A stretch of DNA of 64,000 bases from Acidovorax sp. 106 (GTDB lineage Bacteria > Pseudomonadota > Gammaproteobacteria > Burkholderiales > Burkholderiaceae_C), in the NCBI RefSeq assembly GCF_003663825.1, contig NZ_RCCC01000001.1:2984501-3048500 (forward strand), written 5' to 3'. A program made the position numbers and the translations under genes. Each line of letters starts with the position of its first letter. Position 1 is the first letter of the stretch. Below the pieces are notes generated by a model. It did not search any database, had not been told where the DNA came from, and was given only the letters and a program-made list of their open reading frames with translations. This document shows, piece by piece, positions 57,320 to 64,000 of this stretch.

Positions 57320-57346
57320 AGCTGCTTACGCCCTTGTATCAAGCAA
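57314..57346 (-). repeat. Dispersed AGCGCTT-type repeat, copy I (partial, at the gpsA start)
   Basis: On the minus strand, GCTTGATACAAGGGCGTAAGC is followed by AGCTATGAAAAT. This matches the half of the repeat containing AGCTAT and a degraded dyad. The ATG of gpsA lies in its AGCTATGAAAAT end. Only a partial copy is visible. Confidence 0.5.
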
Positions 57347-57433
57347 AAGGGGCCCGAAGGCCCCTTGTTGGTCTGCAAATCCAATTTGCAAAACGAATCG
57401 CAAATGGGGTGCCAATGCAGCGATGGCAGTGGC

Positions 57434-57886
57434 TTACTGGGCCACGGCGGTGTCGGCCGCTGCGGCTTGCTGTTGCTGCTCGTACATGGCCTGGAAGTTG
57501 ATTTCGGCCAGGTGCACGGGCGGGAAGCCAGCGCGGTTGATCAGGTCGGCCACGTTGCCGCGCAGGTAGGGGTACACGATCTGGGGGCAAGCGATGCCCA
57601 TGATGGCGCCCATTTGGTCTTCAGGGATGTTGCGCACTTCAAAGATGCCCGCTTGCTTGGCTTCGACCAGGAACACGGTCTTGTCCTTGATCTTGGTCTG
57701 CACGGTGGCCGTGACGCAGATTTCGTAGATGCCATCGGCCACAGGAGCGGCTTCCACGCCCAGTTGGATGTCCACGCTGGGTTGCTCTTGTTCGAGCAGG
57801 ATGGCGGGGGAATTGGGCTGCTCGAGCGACAGGTCCTTCAGGTAAACGCGCTGGATCTGGAAAACGGGGGTGTCTTGATCGGCCAT
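57434..57886 (-). CDS. secB: Protein-export chaperone SecB
   Basis: The start at 57886 gives 150 residues; a TTG two codons upstream is less likely. SecB features are [18 protein letters not shown], the acidic/hydrophobic groove residues and [34 protein letters not shown]. It is a tetrameric cytosolic chaperone that holds preproteins for SecA. An Ala/Gln-rich tail ends the protein. It is flanked by gpsA and grxC, a classical arrangement. Confidence 0.97.
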   Translation of the reverse strand: MADQDTPVFQIQRVYLKDLSLEQPNSPAILLEQEQPSVDIQLGVEAAPVADGIYEICVTATVQTKIKDKTVFLVEAKQAGIFEVRNIPEDQMGAIMGIACPQIVYPYLRGNVADLINRAGFPPVHLAEINFQAMYEQQQQAAAADTAVAQ

Positions 57887-57940
57887 GGTCAAAGTCTCTC
57901 TACTTACGATTTACGTTTGCTTAAACACAGAGTTGCTTGC

Positions 57941-57978
57941 AAAACAAAACCCGCCGGGGATCAGCTCCCGCAGCGGGC
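57941..57978 (-). terminator. Intrinsic terminator after grxC
   Basis: On the minus strand GCCCGCTGCGGGAGC pairs with GGCGGG across a loop, followed by TTTTGTTTT. It would end the grxC-rhodanese transcript before secB. Confidence 0.65.
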
Positions 57979-58023
57979 ACATGGGGCTGCATTATGCAGC
58001 GCCCGTAGGTGGGGTTGCCAGAA

Positions 58024-58284
58024 TCAGGCAGCGCCCAGCAGCGGCATCAAGCCCCCACGTCCGTCCAGTGCCACCAGATCGTCGTGGCCGCCCACATGGG
58101 TGGTGCCAATGAAGATTTGAGGCACGGTGCGTCGGCCAGTGATTTCCATCATGTGGTTGCGGGCTTCGGGGTCCATGTCGATGCGGATTTCCTCAATCTG
58201 CTCCACGCCTTTGGACTTGAGAATCTGCTTGGCGCGAATGCAGTAAGGGCAAACGGCGGTGGTGTACATCTTGACGGGTTGCAT
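58024..58284 (-). CDS. grxC: Glutaredoxin 3 (GrxC)
   Basis: The 86-residue thioredoxin-fold protein has the active site CPYC (residues 12-15), TVPQIFIG with the cis-Pro, and GGHDDLVALD, matching GrxC. It reduces disulphides with glutathione in the cytoplasm. It follows the rhodanese gene by 27 bp in the same direction and precedes secB. Confidence 0.96.
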   Translation of the reverse strand: MQPVKMYTTAVCPYCIRAKQILKSKGVEQIEEIRIDMDPEARNHMMEITGRRTVPQIFIGTTHVGGHDDLVALDGRGGLMPLLGAA

Positions 58285-58311
58285 GGGGCTCTCCTGCAGT
58301 AAAGGGGGCGT

Positions 58312-58719
58312 TCAGGCTTTTTCGACGGGCATGCTGGCATCGCGCCAGGCTTTCAGGCCGCCAGCCAGTGCTTCGGCTTTTTCGTAGCCCAACTTCTTGG
58401 CCACAGCCACGGCGCGGTTGGCGCGGGCGCCAGAGGCGCACACCAGCACCACGGGCAGGCTTTTGTTTTTGACGAGGCTGGGCAGGCGCTCTTCGAGCTG
58501 GCCCAGGGGCACGTTTTTGGCACCACCCACGTGGCCTGCAGCAAATTCCTCGGCTTCACACACGTCGATCACGACGGCTTTTTCCCGGTTGATGAGTTGC
58601 ACGGCCTGGGCCGGGGAAAGCGAGCCGACGCCTGCGCTGCGCAGTGTGGGCCACAGCAGCATGCTGCCCGATGCGAGGGCTACGACGAGCAAATACCAGT
58701 TGTCGATGAAGAATTTCAC
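58312..58719 (-). CDS. Membrane-anchored rhodanese-like sulfurtransferase
   Basis: The start is GTG at 58717-58719, giving 135 residues. One N-terminal helix (WYLLVVALASGSMLLWP) anchors a single rhodanese domain. The active-site loop is CASGAR with the catalytic Cys at about 94, and VIDVCEAEEFAAGHVGGAKNVPLG is the typical CH2A region. Sulfur-transfer activity is likely. It is the first gene of the rhodanese-grxC unit and divergent from gpmA. Confidence 0.92.
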   Translation of the reverse strand: MKFFIDNWYLLVVALASGSMLLWPTLRSAGVGSLSPAQAVQLINREKAVVIDVCEAEEFAAGHVGGAKNVPLGQLEERLPSLVKNKSLPVVLVCASGARANRAVAVAKKLGYEKAEALAGGLKAWRDASMPVEKA

Positions 58720-58791
58720 GGAGATTCCTTGGGTTGGCAAACAGAGCAATTTTAGAATGTAAGGTTTTGACCCGCTCTTTCTAGGGAAACC

Positions 58792-59535
58792 ATGCACAAA
58801 CTCGTTCTGATCCGCCACGGCGAATCCACCTGGAACCTTGAAAACCGCTTCACCGGCTGGACCGACGTGGACCTGACCCCCACGGGCGTGGACCAGGCCA
58901 AGAACGCCGGCCGCCTGCTCAAGGCCGAGGGGTACGAGTTTGATGTGGCCTACACCAGCGTGCTCAAGCGCGCCACACGCACCCTGTGGCATACCCTGGA
59001 CGAGATGGACCGCACCTGGCTGCCCGTGGTGCACAGCTGGCGCCTGAACGAGCGCCACTATGGCGCCCTGCAGGGCCTGAACAAGGCCGACATGGCCAAG
59101 CAATATGGCGACGAGCAGGTGCTGGTGTGGCGCCGCAGCTACGACACTCCCCCGCCAGCGCTGGAAGCCACCGACCCCCGCAGCGAGCGCAGCGACATCC
59201 GCTACAGCCAGCTCAGCCCCGAGCAAATCCCGCTGACCGAGTGCCTCAAGGACACCGTGGCCCGCGTGCTGCCGTTTTGGAACGACACCATGGCGCCCGC
59301 CATTCGCGCAGGCCAGCGTGTGGTGGTGGCTGCGCACGGCAATTCCATCCGCGCCCTGGTCAAGTACCTGGACAACATCTCTGATGGTGACATCGTGGGC
59401 CTGAATATTCCCAACGGTATCCCACTGGTTTACGAGCTGGACGACAACCTCAAGCCTATCCGCCACTACTATCTGGGCGACGCAGAAGCTGCGGCCAAGG
59501 CTGCTGCAGCCGTGGCTTCGCAAGGCAAAGCGTAA
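58792..59535 (+). CDS. gpmA: 2,3-bisphosphoglycerate-dependent phosphoglycerate mutase GpmA
   Basis: The 247-residue enzyme of glycolysis has the phosphohistidine motif [10 protein letters not shown] near residue 9, [12 protein letters not shown] and [16 protein letters not shown]. Length equals the family. Plus-strand gene, starting 72 bp from the rhodanese gene. Upstream of the ATG the DNA is AT-rich and promoter-like. Confidence 0.96.
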   Translation: MHKLVLIRHGESTWNLENRFTGWTDVDLTPTGVDQAKNAGRLLKAEGYEFDVAYTSVLKRATRTLWHTLDEMDRTWLPVVHSWRLNERHYGALQGLNKADMAKQYGDEQVLVWRRSYDTPPPALEATDPRSERSDIRYSQLSPEQIPLTECLKDTVARVLPFWNDTMAPAIRAGQRVVVAAHGNSIRALVKYLDNISDGDIVGLNIPNGIPLVYELDDNLKPIRHYYLGDAEAAAKAAAAVASQGKA

Positions 59536-59651
59536 AGACGCTGTAAATCTGCGGGAAAATCCCTCCAGATCCTGCCAAAGTGAGCGCCCGCGCGGAACTG
59601 CGACGGGCGCGGCCCTTCCAAGGTGTATATTGAAGCGGTAAAAGGTGTTGT

Positions 59652-61088
59652 ATGGGCCAGAAACTCAAAATTGCAGGATGGGTGTCGGTAGGTGTGGTGG
59701 CCGGTGCGCTGACCACCGTGTCATTGCAGACCGTGGCACGCGGCGCCATGGTGCCGCTTCCGCTGGAAGAAATGCAGCAGCTGTCTGCCGTGTTTGGCCT
59801 CGTCAGGACCGACTATGTCGAGCCTGTGGATGACAAAAAGCTCATGACCGATGCCATCTCGGGCATGGTCTCGAGCCTGGACCCGCACTCGCAGTATTTC
59901 GATAAGAAGTCGTTCAAGGAATTCCGCGAAGGCACTACAGGCCGCTTTGTGGGCGTGGGCATCGAGATCACGCAGGAAGAGGGCCTCATCAAGGTGGTGT
60001 CCCCCATCGAAGGCTCACCTGCCTTCCGCGCCGGGCTCAAGACCAACGACCTGATCACCAAGATCGACGACACCGCCGTCAAGGGCCTGTCGCTCAGCGA
60101 TTCGGTCAAGCGCATGCGGGGCGAGCCCAACACCAAGGTCACGCTCACCATCTTCCGCAAGGACGAAAACCGCTCCTTCCCGGTGACCATCATCCGTGAA
60201 GAAATCAAGACCCAGTCCGTCAAAGGCAAGGTGATGGAGCCAGGTTACGCCTGGATCCGCTTGTCTCAGTTCCAGGAACGTACGGTGGACGACTTTGTGC
60301 GCAAGGTCGAAGACGTCTACAAGCAAGACCCTAACCTGAAGGGCTTGGTGCTGGACTTGCGCAACGACCCCGGCGGTTTGCTGGATGCGGCGGTGGCGAT
60401 CTCGGCCGCTTTCTTGCCTGAGAACGTGACCGTGGTTAGCACCAACGGCCAGTTGGCTGAGAGCAAAGCGACTTACAAGGCGTCGCCCGAGTTTTACCAA
60501 CGCCGCAGCGGTAGCGACCCTCTGCGCCGCCTGCCTGCTGGCATCAAGACGGTGCCCCTGGTGGTGCTGGTTAATGAGGGGTCCGCCTCTGCCAGCGAAA
60601 TTGTGGCCGGTGCGTTGCAAGACCACAAGCGCGCCACCATCATGGGCAGCCAGACCTTCGGTAAGGGCTCGGTGCAAACGGTGCGGCCTTTGGGGCCGGA
60701 CACGGGCATCAAGCTCACCACCGCCCGCTACTACACCCCTAGCGGCAAGTCCATTCAGGCCAAGGGCATCGTGCCTGACGTCATGATCGATGAGTCGGAA
60801 GAGGGCAATGTGTTTGCCGCCCTGCGCATGCGCGAAGCCGACCTGGACAAGCACCTGGGCAGCGGCCAAGGCGAAGAGCAAAAGGACGAAGCCCGCGAAA
60901 AGGCCCGCGAGGAAGCGCGCAAGCGTCTGGAAGAAGAAGCCAAAAAGCCAGCGGCGGAGCGCAAGCTGCCCGAGTTTGGTACCGACAAGGACTTCCAGCT
61001 CACCCAGGCGCTCAACAAGCTCAAGGGCCGCGAAGTGCTGGTGAGCAAGACGCTGACCGAGCGCAAGGAAGAAAAGAAGGAAAACTAA
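59652..61088 (+). CDS. S41-family C-terminal processing peptidase (CtpA/Prc-like)
   Basis: The 478-residue protein has an N-terminal signal anchor (residues 8-30), a PDZ domain near 95-185 (VGVGIEI...GSPAFRAGL) and the S41 catalytic domain. The Ser is in NEGSASASEI and the Lys in SQTFGKGSVQT, so the serine-lysine dyad is intact. The C-terminus is strongly Lys/Glu-rich. It trims or degrades periplasmic proteins from the C-terminus. It comes between gpmA and moeB, a typical order in Burkholderiales. Confidence 0.95.
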   Translation: MGQKLKIAGWVSVGVVAGALTTVSLQTVARGAMVPLPLEEMQQLSAVFGLVRTDYVEPVDDKKLMTDAISGMVSSLDPHSQYFDKKSFKEFREGTTGRFVGVGIEITQEEGLIKVVSPIEGSPAFRAGLKTNDLITKIDDTAVKGLSLSDSVKRMRGEPNTKVTLTIFRKDENRSFPVTIIREEIKTQSVKGKVMEPGYAWIRLSQFQERTVDDFVRKVEDVYKQDPNLKGLVLDLRNDPGGLLDAAVAISAAFLPENVTVVSTNGQLAESKATYKASPEFYQRRSGSDPLRRLPAGIKTVPLVVLVNEGSASASEIVAGALQDHKRATIMGSQTFGKGSVQTVRPLGPDTGIKLTTARYYTPSGKSIQAKGIVPDVMIDESEEGNVFAALRMREADLDKHLGSGQGEEQKDEAREKAREEARKRLEEEAKKPAAERKLPEFGTDKDFQLTQALNKLKGREVLVSKTLTERKEEKKEN

Positions 61089-61113
61089 GCCCTGCTTGGT
61101 TTTCTGTGTGAAC

Positions 61114-61147
61114 AAGGCCGGGCTCCCGCAAGGAGCCCGGCCTTTTT
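61114..61147. terminator. Intrinsic terminator after the S41 peptidase gene
   Basis: A perfect 13-bp stem (AAGGCCGGGCTCC/GGAGCCCGGCCTT) with a CGCAA loop is followed by a T run. It ends 20 bp before the moeB start, so moeB must have its own promoter or rely on readthrough. Confidence 0.92.
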
Positions 61148-61166
61148 AACGTGGTGGACGAAAACA

Positions 61167-61922
61167 ATGACCGATGAACAGCTGCTGCGCTACTCGCGCC
61201 ACATCCTGCTCGACGAGGTAGGTATTGAAGGACAGGAGCGGGTGCTGGCTGCGCATGCATTGGTCATTGGTGCCGGTGGGTTGGGCTCGCCAGCCGCCCT
61301 GTACTTGGGCTCTGCTGGGGTAGGGCGCATCACGCTGGTAGACCACGATGTGGTCGACCTGACCAACCTGCAGCGGCAGATTGCCCATACCACCGACCGG
61401 GTGGGGCAGCCCAAGGTAGCGTCGGCCGCGCAGGCGGTGCACGCCATCAACCCCTATGTGCACATCACGACCCTGCAGCAGAAGGCCGACGAAGCGCTGC
61501 TCGACACCTGGGTGCCGCAGGCCAGCGTGGTACTGGACTGCAGCGACAACTACACCACACGCCATGCCGTCAATGCAGCCTGCATTCGCCATGGTGTGCC
61601 TTTGGTGGCGGGGGCGGTGATCCGGTTTGATGGCCAGATCATGGTGTTCGACCCACGCGATGCGGCGTCGCCCTGCTATGCGTGCATGTTTGCGCCGGAC
61701 GCAGATTTTGAAGAGGTGCAATGCTCCACCATGGGCGTATTTGCGCCGCTGGTGGGGGTGATAGGTGCCATGCAGGCGGCCGAGGCGCTCAAGCTGGTGT
61801 CGGGGGCTGCGCCAGCGTTGACGGGGCGGCTTTTGATGTTGGAAGGACGCAGCATGGAATGGAGCACGATGAAAGTGCCCCGCGACAGCAGCTGCAAGGT
61901 TTGCGGCCATCGCGGCCAGTAA
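61167..61922 (+). CDS. moeB: Molybdopterin-synthase/ThiS adenylyltransferase MoeB/ThiF family
   Basis: The 251-residue E1-like enzyme has the ATP loop GAGGLGSPAALYLGSAGVG, the Asp-containing DCSDNYTTRHAVN region and two zinc pairs, CYAC and CKVC. It adenylates the C-terminus of MoaD or ThiS. Whether the partner is molybdopterin synthase or thiamine synthesis cannot be decided here, since neither pathway is adjacent; moeB is the usual label. A terminator separates it from the peptidase gene. Confidence 0.9.
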   Translation: MTDEQLLRYSRHILLDEVGIEGQERVLAAHALVIGAGGLGSPAALYLGSAGVGRITLVDHDVVDLTNLQRQIAHTTDRVGQPKVASAAQAVHAINPYVHITTLQQKADEALLDTWVPQASVVLDCSDNYTTRHAVNAACIRHGVPLVAGAVIRFDGQIMVFDPRDAASPCYACMFAPDADFEEVQCSTMGVFAPLVGVIGAMQAAEALKLVSGAAPALTGRLLMLEGRSMEWSTMKVPRDSSCKVCGHRGQ

Positions 61923-61948
61923 CGACAGGCCTGCCGATTGGCCAGGGA

Positions 61949-61964
61949 GTAGGAATATTCCTAC
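61949..61964. promoter_or_regulatory. Perfect 16-bp palindrome upstream of a response-regulator gene
   Basis: GTAGGAATATTCCTAC reads the same on both strands and lies about 100 bp upstream of the receiver-domain gene. Palindromes of this shape are typical of LuxR/NarL-type regulator binding sites, and such a regulator is encoded at 62643-63275. The link is inference. Confidence 0.5.
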
Positions 61965-62066
61965 AGTCTGCGCCAGTGCTGGCTGGCAAAATTGTGAAAA
62001 AGATGCACGTACAGTAAGGGCTCGGCCGCACCTCGTTTGTGGTAGGCCAGAGCATTGGGCCAGCCT

Positions 62067-62441
62067 GTGAAACTCCGTACCTACATTGTTGAAGACAACG
62101 CCACCATCCGAGAGAATCTCATTGGCACTCTGGAAGAGCTTGCGTCGATAGATCCAGTAGGTTTCGCCGAAACCGAGGATGAAGGCAAGACTTGGCTCAC
62201 AGAGCGCGCAGCCCAATGGGACTTGGCAATTGTGGATCTTTTCTTACGCCAGGGCAGCGGCCTGGGGGTGCTGGAGGCTTGCCGTGCACGCAACCCCGAT
62301 CAAAAAATGGTGGTGCTGAGCAACTACGCCACCCCCGACATCCGTATGCGCTGCGCCCAACTGGGCGTGGATGCGGTGTTTGACAAGTCCAACGAAATCG
62401 ACGCGCTGGTGGATTACTGTGTGGAACGCAGCCGCTCTTGA
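62067..62441 (+). CDS. Single-domain response regulator (receiver only)
   Basis: The start is GTG at 62067 (MKLRTYIVEDN), giving 124 residues. It has only a receiver domain: the acidic pair near VEDN, phosphoacceptor Asp in LAIVDLFLRQG, the Thr/Ser-equivalent in VVLSNY and Lys in VFDKSNE. There is no DNA-binding output, so it probably works in phosphorelay or protein-protein control like CheY. It converges on the NarL-type gene 201 bp away. Confidence 0.9.
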   Translation: MKLRTYIVEDNATIRENLIGTLEELASIDPVGFAETEDEGKTWLTERAAQWDLAIVDLFLRQGSGLGVLEACRARNPDQKMVVLSNYATPDIRMRCAQLGVDAVFDKSNEIDALVDYCVERSRS

Positions 62442-62642
62442 GGTGCGCTGTGCAGTGATCTTGCGGTGGCGCTGACTGCGTTTTTGCACTGTCGCCCAAG
62501 CGCTGTGGCCCATCGTTGGGGGCTACTTTCCTCACGCGCTGGAGACTCTTGTATGGCGGCTTGCGTGTCTGTGGCAAAGCCTTGGGCGCGGCGCGACCCC
62601 AGTGGCAATGGCCCATCGGGCAGGCAAATCCTGCCCTCCCTC

Positions 62643-63275
62643 TCAATCAATCAGTTGGTTCTTGAGCGCGTAGTACGTCAGGTCGCTGTTGGACGAGAGT
62701 GCCATTTTCTCCATCAGCCGCGTGCGGTAGGTGCTCACGGTTTTGACGCTCAGCGACAGGTCCTTGGCAATGTCGCCAGCAGTTTCGCCTTTGGCAAGCT
62801 TCAGAAACACTTGGAATTCGCGCTCGGACAACTGCTCGTGCGGTGGCGCATCGTCTTTGCGGTTGAGTTGCTGCGCCAGCAGTTCTGCCACCGTGGGCGT
62901 GAGGTAGCGCTTGCCCAGCGAGATGACGCGAATGGCCTCCACGATCTCGGAGGGCTCGCATTCCTTGTTCAGATAGCCGCTGGCACCCTGGCGGATGAGG
63001 TTGATGGCGTAGTGCTCTTCGGGGTAGCCGCTCAGGATCAAGATGCCCATGTCTGGCGCCTTGGCGCGCAACATGGCCAGTGCATCCAACCCACTCTGGC
63101 CGGGCATCGACAGGTCCATCAGCAGTACGTCGATCTCGTGGTTGCGCACCAGGTCGATGGCTTCGCGGCCATTGGATGCCTCGCCTTCCACCCGCAGATC
63201 GACATGCTCCGACAGGAACTGGCGCAAGCCGGTGCGAACAATTGCGTGGTCATCCACAATGCCAATTTTGATCAT
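62643..63275 (-). CDS. NarL/FixJ-family response regulator
   Basis: The ATG at 63273-63275 gives 210 residues: receiver domain (MIKIGIVDDHAIVRTGLRQFL; phosphoacceptor Asp in DVLLMDLSMPG; Lys in YLNKECEP) and a C-terminal LuxR-type HTH (LSEREFQVFLKLAKGETAGDIAKDLSLSVKTVSTYR). The spacer is about 20 residues. The gene is divergent from a CHASE3 sensor kinase that starts at 63399, its most likely partner. An upstream open frame lacks homology. Confidence 0.94.
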   Translation of the reverse strand: MIKIGIVDDHAIVRTGLRQFLSEHVDLRVEGEASNGREAIDLVRNHEIDVLLMDLSMPGQSGLDALAMLRAKAPDMGILILSGYPEEHYAINLIRQGASGYLNKECEPSEIVEAIRVISLGKRYLTPTVAELLAQQLNRKDDAPPHEQLSEREFQVFLKLAKGETAGDIAKDLSLSVKTVSTYRTRLMEKMALSSNSDLTYYALKNQLID

Positions 63276-63398
63276 TGAACGTTCTTTCAAAAGGGCGGAC
63301 AAGCCGCTTGCGGTGAGATGTTGAAACCCTGTGGCGGGTGCTGCTTGGCCGATAGCGCGCAGCACGCAGACCATGAAACTCTATCCTGATTCCAATCT

Positions 63399-64000
63399 AT
63401 GACACTGCAAGCAACCTTTCAGCGCTGGCTTCCCAAGGTGCGGCGCATGGCGCTGAGCCTGCCGATGGCCCTGCTCGCCGCAGCGGTATTGGTGGGTATC
63501 AATGAAACGGGGCACATGCGATCGCAGGACGCTGTGCGCCAAATGAGCCAGTGGCAGGTGACGCGCGCTGCCGTCAACAGCTTGCTGCAAAGCATGCTGG
63601 ACGCGGAAACGGGCCAGCGGGGCTATTTGCTCACCGGCAATGACACCTACCTGCAGCCCTACGACAGGGCCATGACGGCGGTGCAAAGTCACCTGGATAC
63701 GCTGCGCAACCAGTTTGTAGACTCGAAAGAAGATTTGCAAGAGGTAGCCCACCTGTCGCGCCAGGTGTCGCGCAAGCTGGCCGAGATGGAGCTGAGCCTG
63801 CGGCTGCGAAGGCAAGGTAACGAGGACGCGTGGAAGTTCGTCTTGCATACCGACATGGGGCGCGAGAACATGGACGAAATCCGCAAACACGCCCATGCGC
63901 TGATTGAGCGCAGTTCCGCCAAGGTTAAGCTGGGGCAGGAGCAGATTCTGCAATCGCTGATGCTTTCGCGCATTGGTATTGCAACAGTGACGGCGATTGG
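63399..64000 (+). CDS. CHASE3-domain sensor kinase (partial, N-terminal part)
   Basis: The gene starts at the ATG at 63399 and continues past the right edge, leaving about 200 residues visible. After an N-terminal helix (MALLAAAVLVGI, about residues 24-36) comes a periplasmic CHASE3 domain marked by ETGQRGYLLTGND and helical heptads to about 180, then the start of a second helix (GIATVTAIG). CHASE3 proteins are usually histidine kinases or cyclases. Since a NarL-type regulator is divergent 123 bp away, a histidine kinase is expected. Confidence 0.85.
   Translation, partial: MTLQATFQRWLPKVRRMALSLPMALLAAAVLVGINETGHMRSQDAVRQMSQWQVTRAAVNSLLQSMLDAETGQRGYLLTGNDTYLQPYDRAMTAVQSHLDTLRNQFVDSKEDLQEVAHLSRQVSRKLAEMELSLRLRRQGNEDAWKFVLHTDMGRENMDEIRKHAHALIERSSAKVKLGQEQILQSLMLSRIGIATVTAI

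Noticed and set aside
59584..59610. Stem GCGCCCG/CGGGCGC after gpmA as a terminator
   Set aside because: The stem is perfect, but it is followed by GGCCCTTCC and not by a T run, so I did not call it an intrinsic terminator.
1..64000. CRISPR arrays, tRNA or rRNA genes, prophage or integrase genes
   Set aside because: I looked for regularly spaced repeats, cloverleaf-like segments, and integrase or transposase motifs and saw none. The repeats present are dispersed single copies.

Overview
The window looks like chromosome of a high-GC betaproteobacterium of the family Comamonadaceae (Acidovorax-like). This rests on gene order and family content that I recognise: the coxB-coxA-ctaG-DUF2970-coxC / surf1-ctaA-ctaB-sco cluster, a Bug-type receptor, rpoH behind a CIRCE element, and several short palindromic repeats scattered between genes. 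It does not rest on any database search. No rRNA, tRNA, CRISPR array, integrase or intact insertion sequence was seen.

Layout. 1-3645 (minus): end of a two-component locus (QseG-like lipoprotein and GlrK/QseE-like kinase), miaB and a small exported protein. 3757-9452 (minus): a TRIC-type channel, then a Fur-controlled siderophore operon (TonB-dependent receptor, PepSY protein, two membrane proteins). 9603-11906: a small accessory patch with a winged-helix/TIR protein facing a Fic protein whose catalytic His is replaced by Gln and which sits behind three palindromic operators. 12018-18299: CPA2 antiporter, LysE exporter, orphan ParA, MaoC protein, DUF4148 protein, LysR regulator, trmL. 18317-25395: a long-hairpin repeat, an ABC exporter and the branched-chain amino-acid type ABC operon livGFKHM. 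25426-27102: ComF and a BioC-like protein.

27254-37141 is the aa3/caa3-type cytochrome oxidase region: structural subunits, copper and heme A assembly factors, a 36-residue cox protein and the SCO lipoprotein. 37213-39457: Bug receptor and rpoH, the latter under a perfect CIRCE operator and ending in a 79-nt hairpin. 39819-43990 is a second accessory stretch: a PHP plus SMC-like ATPase protein (TrlF/Ppl-like, a candidate single-gene antiphage system), a secreted HExxH protein and about 0.9 kb without recognisable genes. 43991-64000: a large GGDEF/EAL protein, ftsY, two M16 peptidases, rsmD, coaD, an RRM protein, lysR-like/lysA, gpsA-secB-grxC-rhodanese, gpmA, a C-terminal processing protease, moeB, and a cluster of response regulators with the start of a CHASE3 sensor kinase.

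The most unusual signals are: a dispersed repeat of about 55 bp (nine copies noted) that has been absorbed into coding sequence, supplying the signal peptides of the SCO lipoprotein and of an M16 peptidase and the C-terminus of the CPA2 antiporter; the TIR/Fic accessory patch; the PHP-SMC gene next to rpoH; and substituted key residues in Fic (His to Gln) and LivF (Walker A Lys to Arg). All positions were read by eye; distant-homology claims need profile searches.
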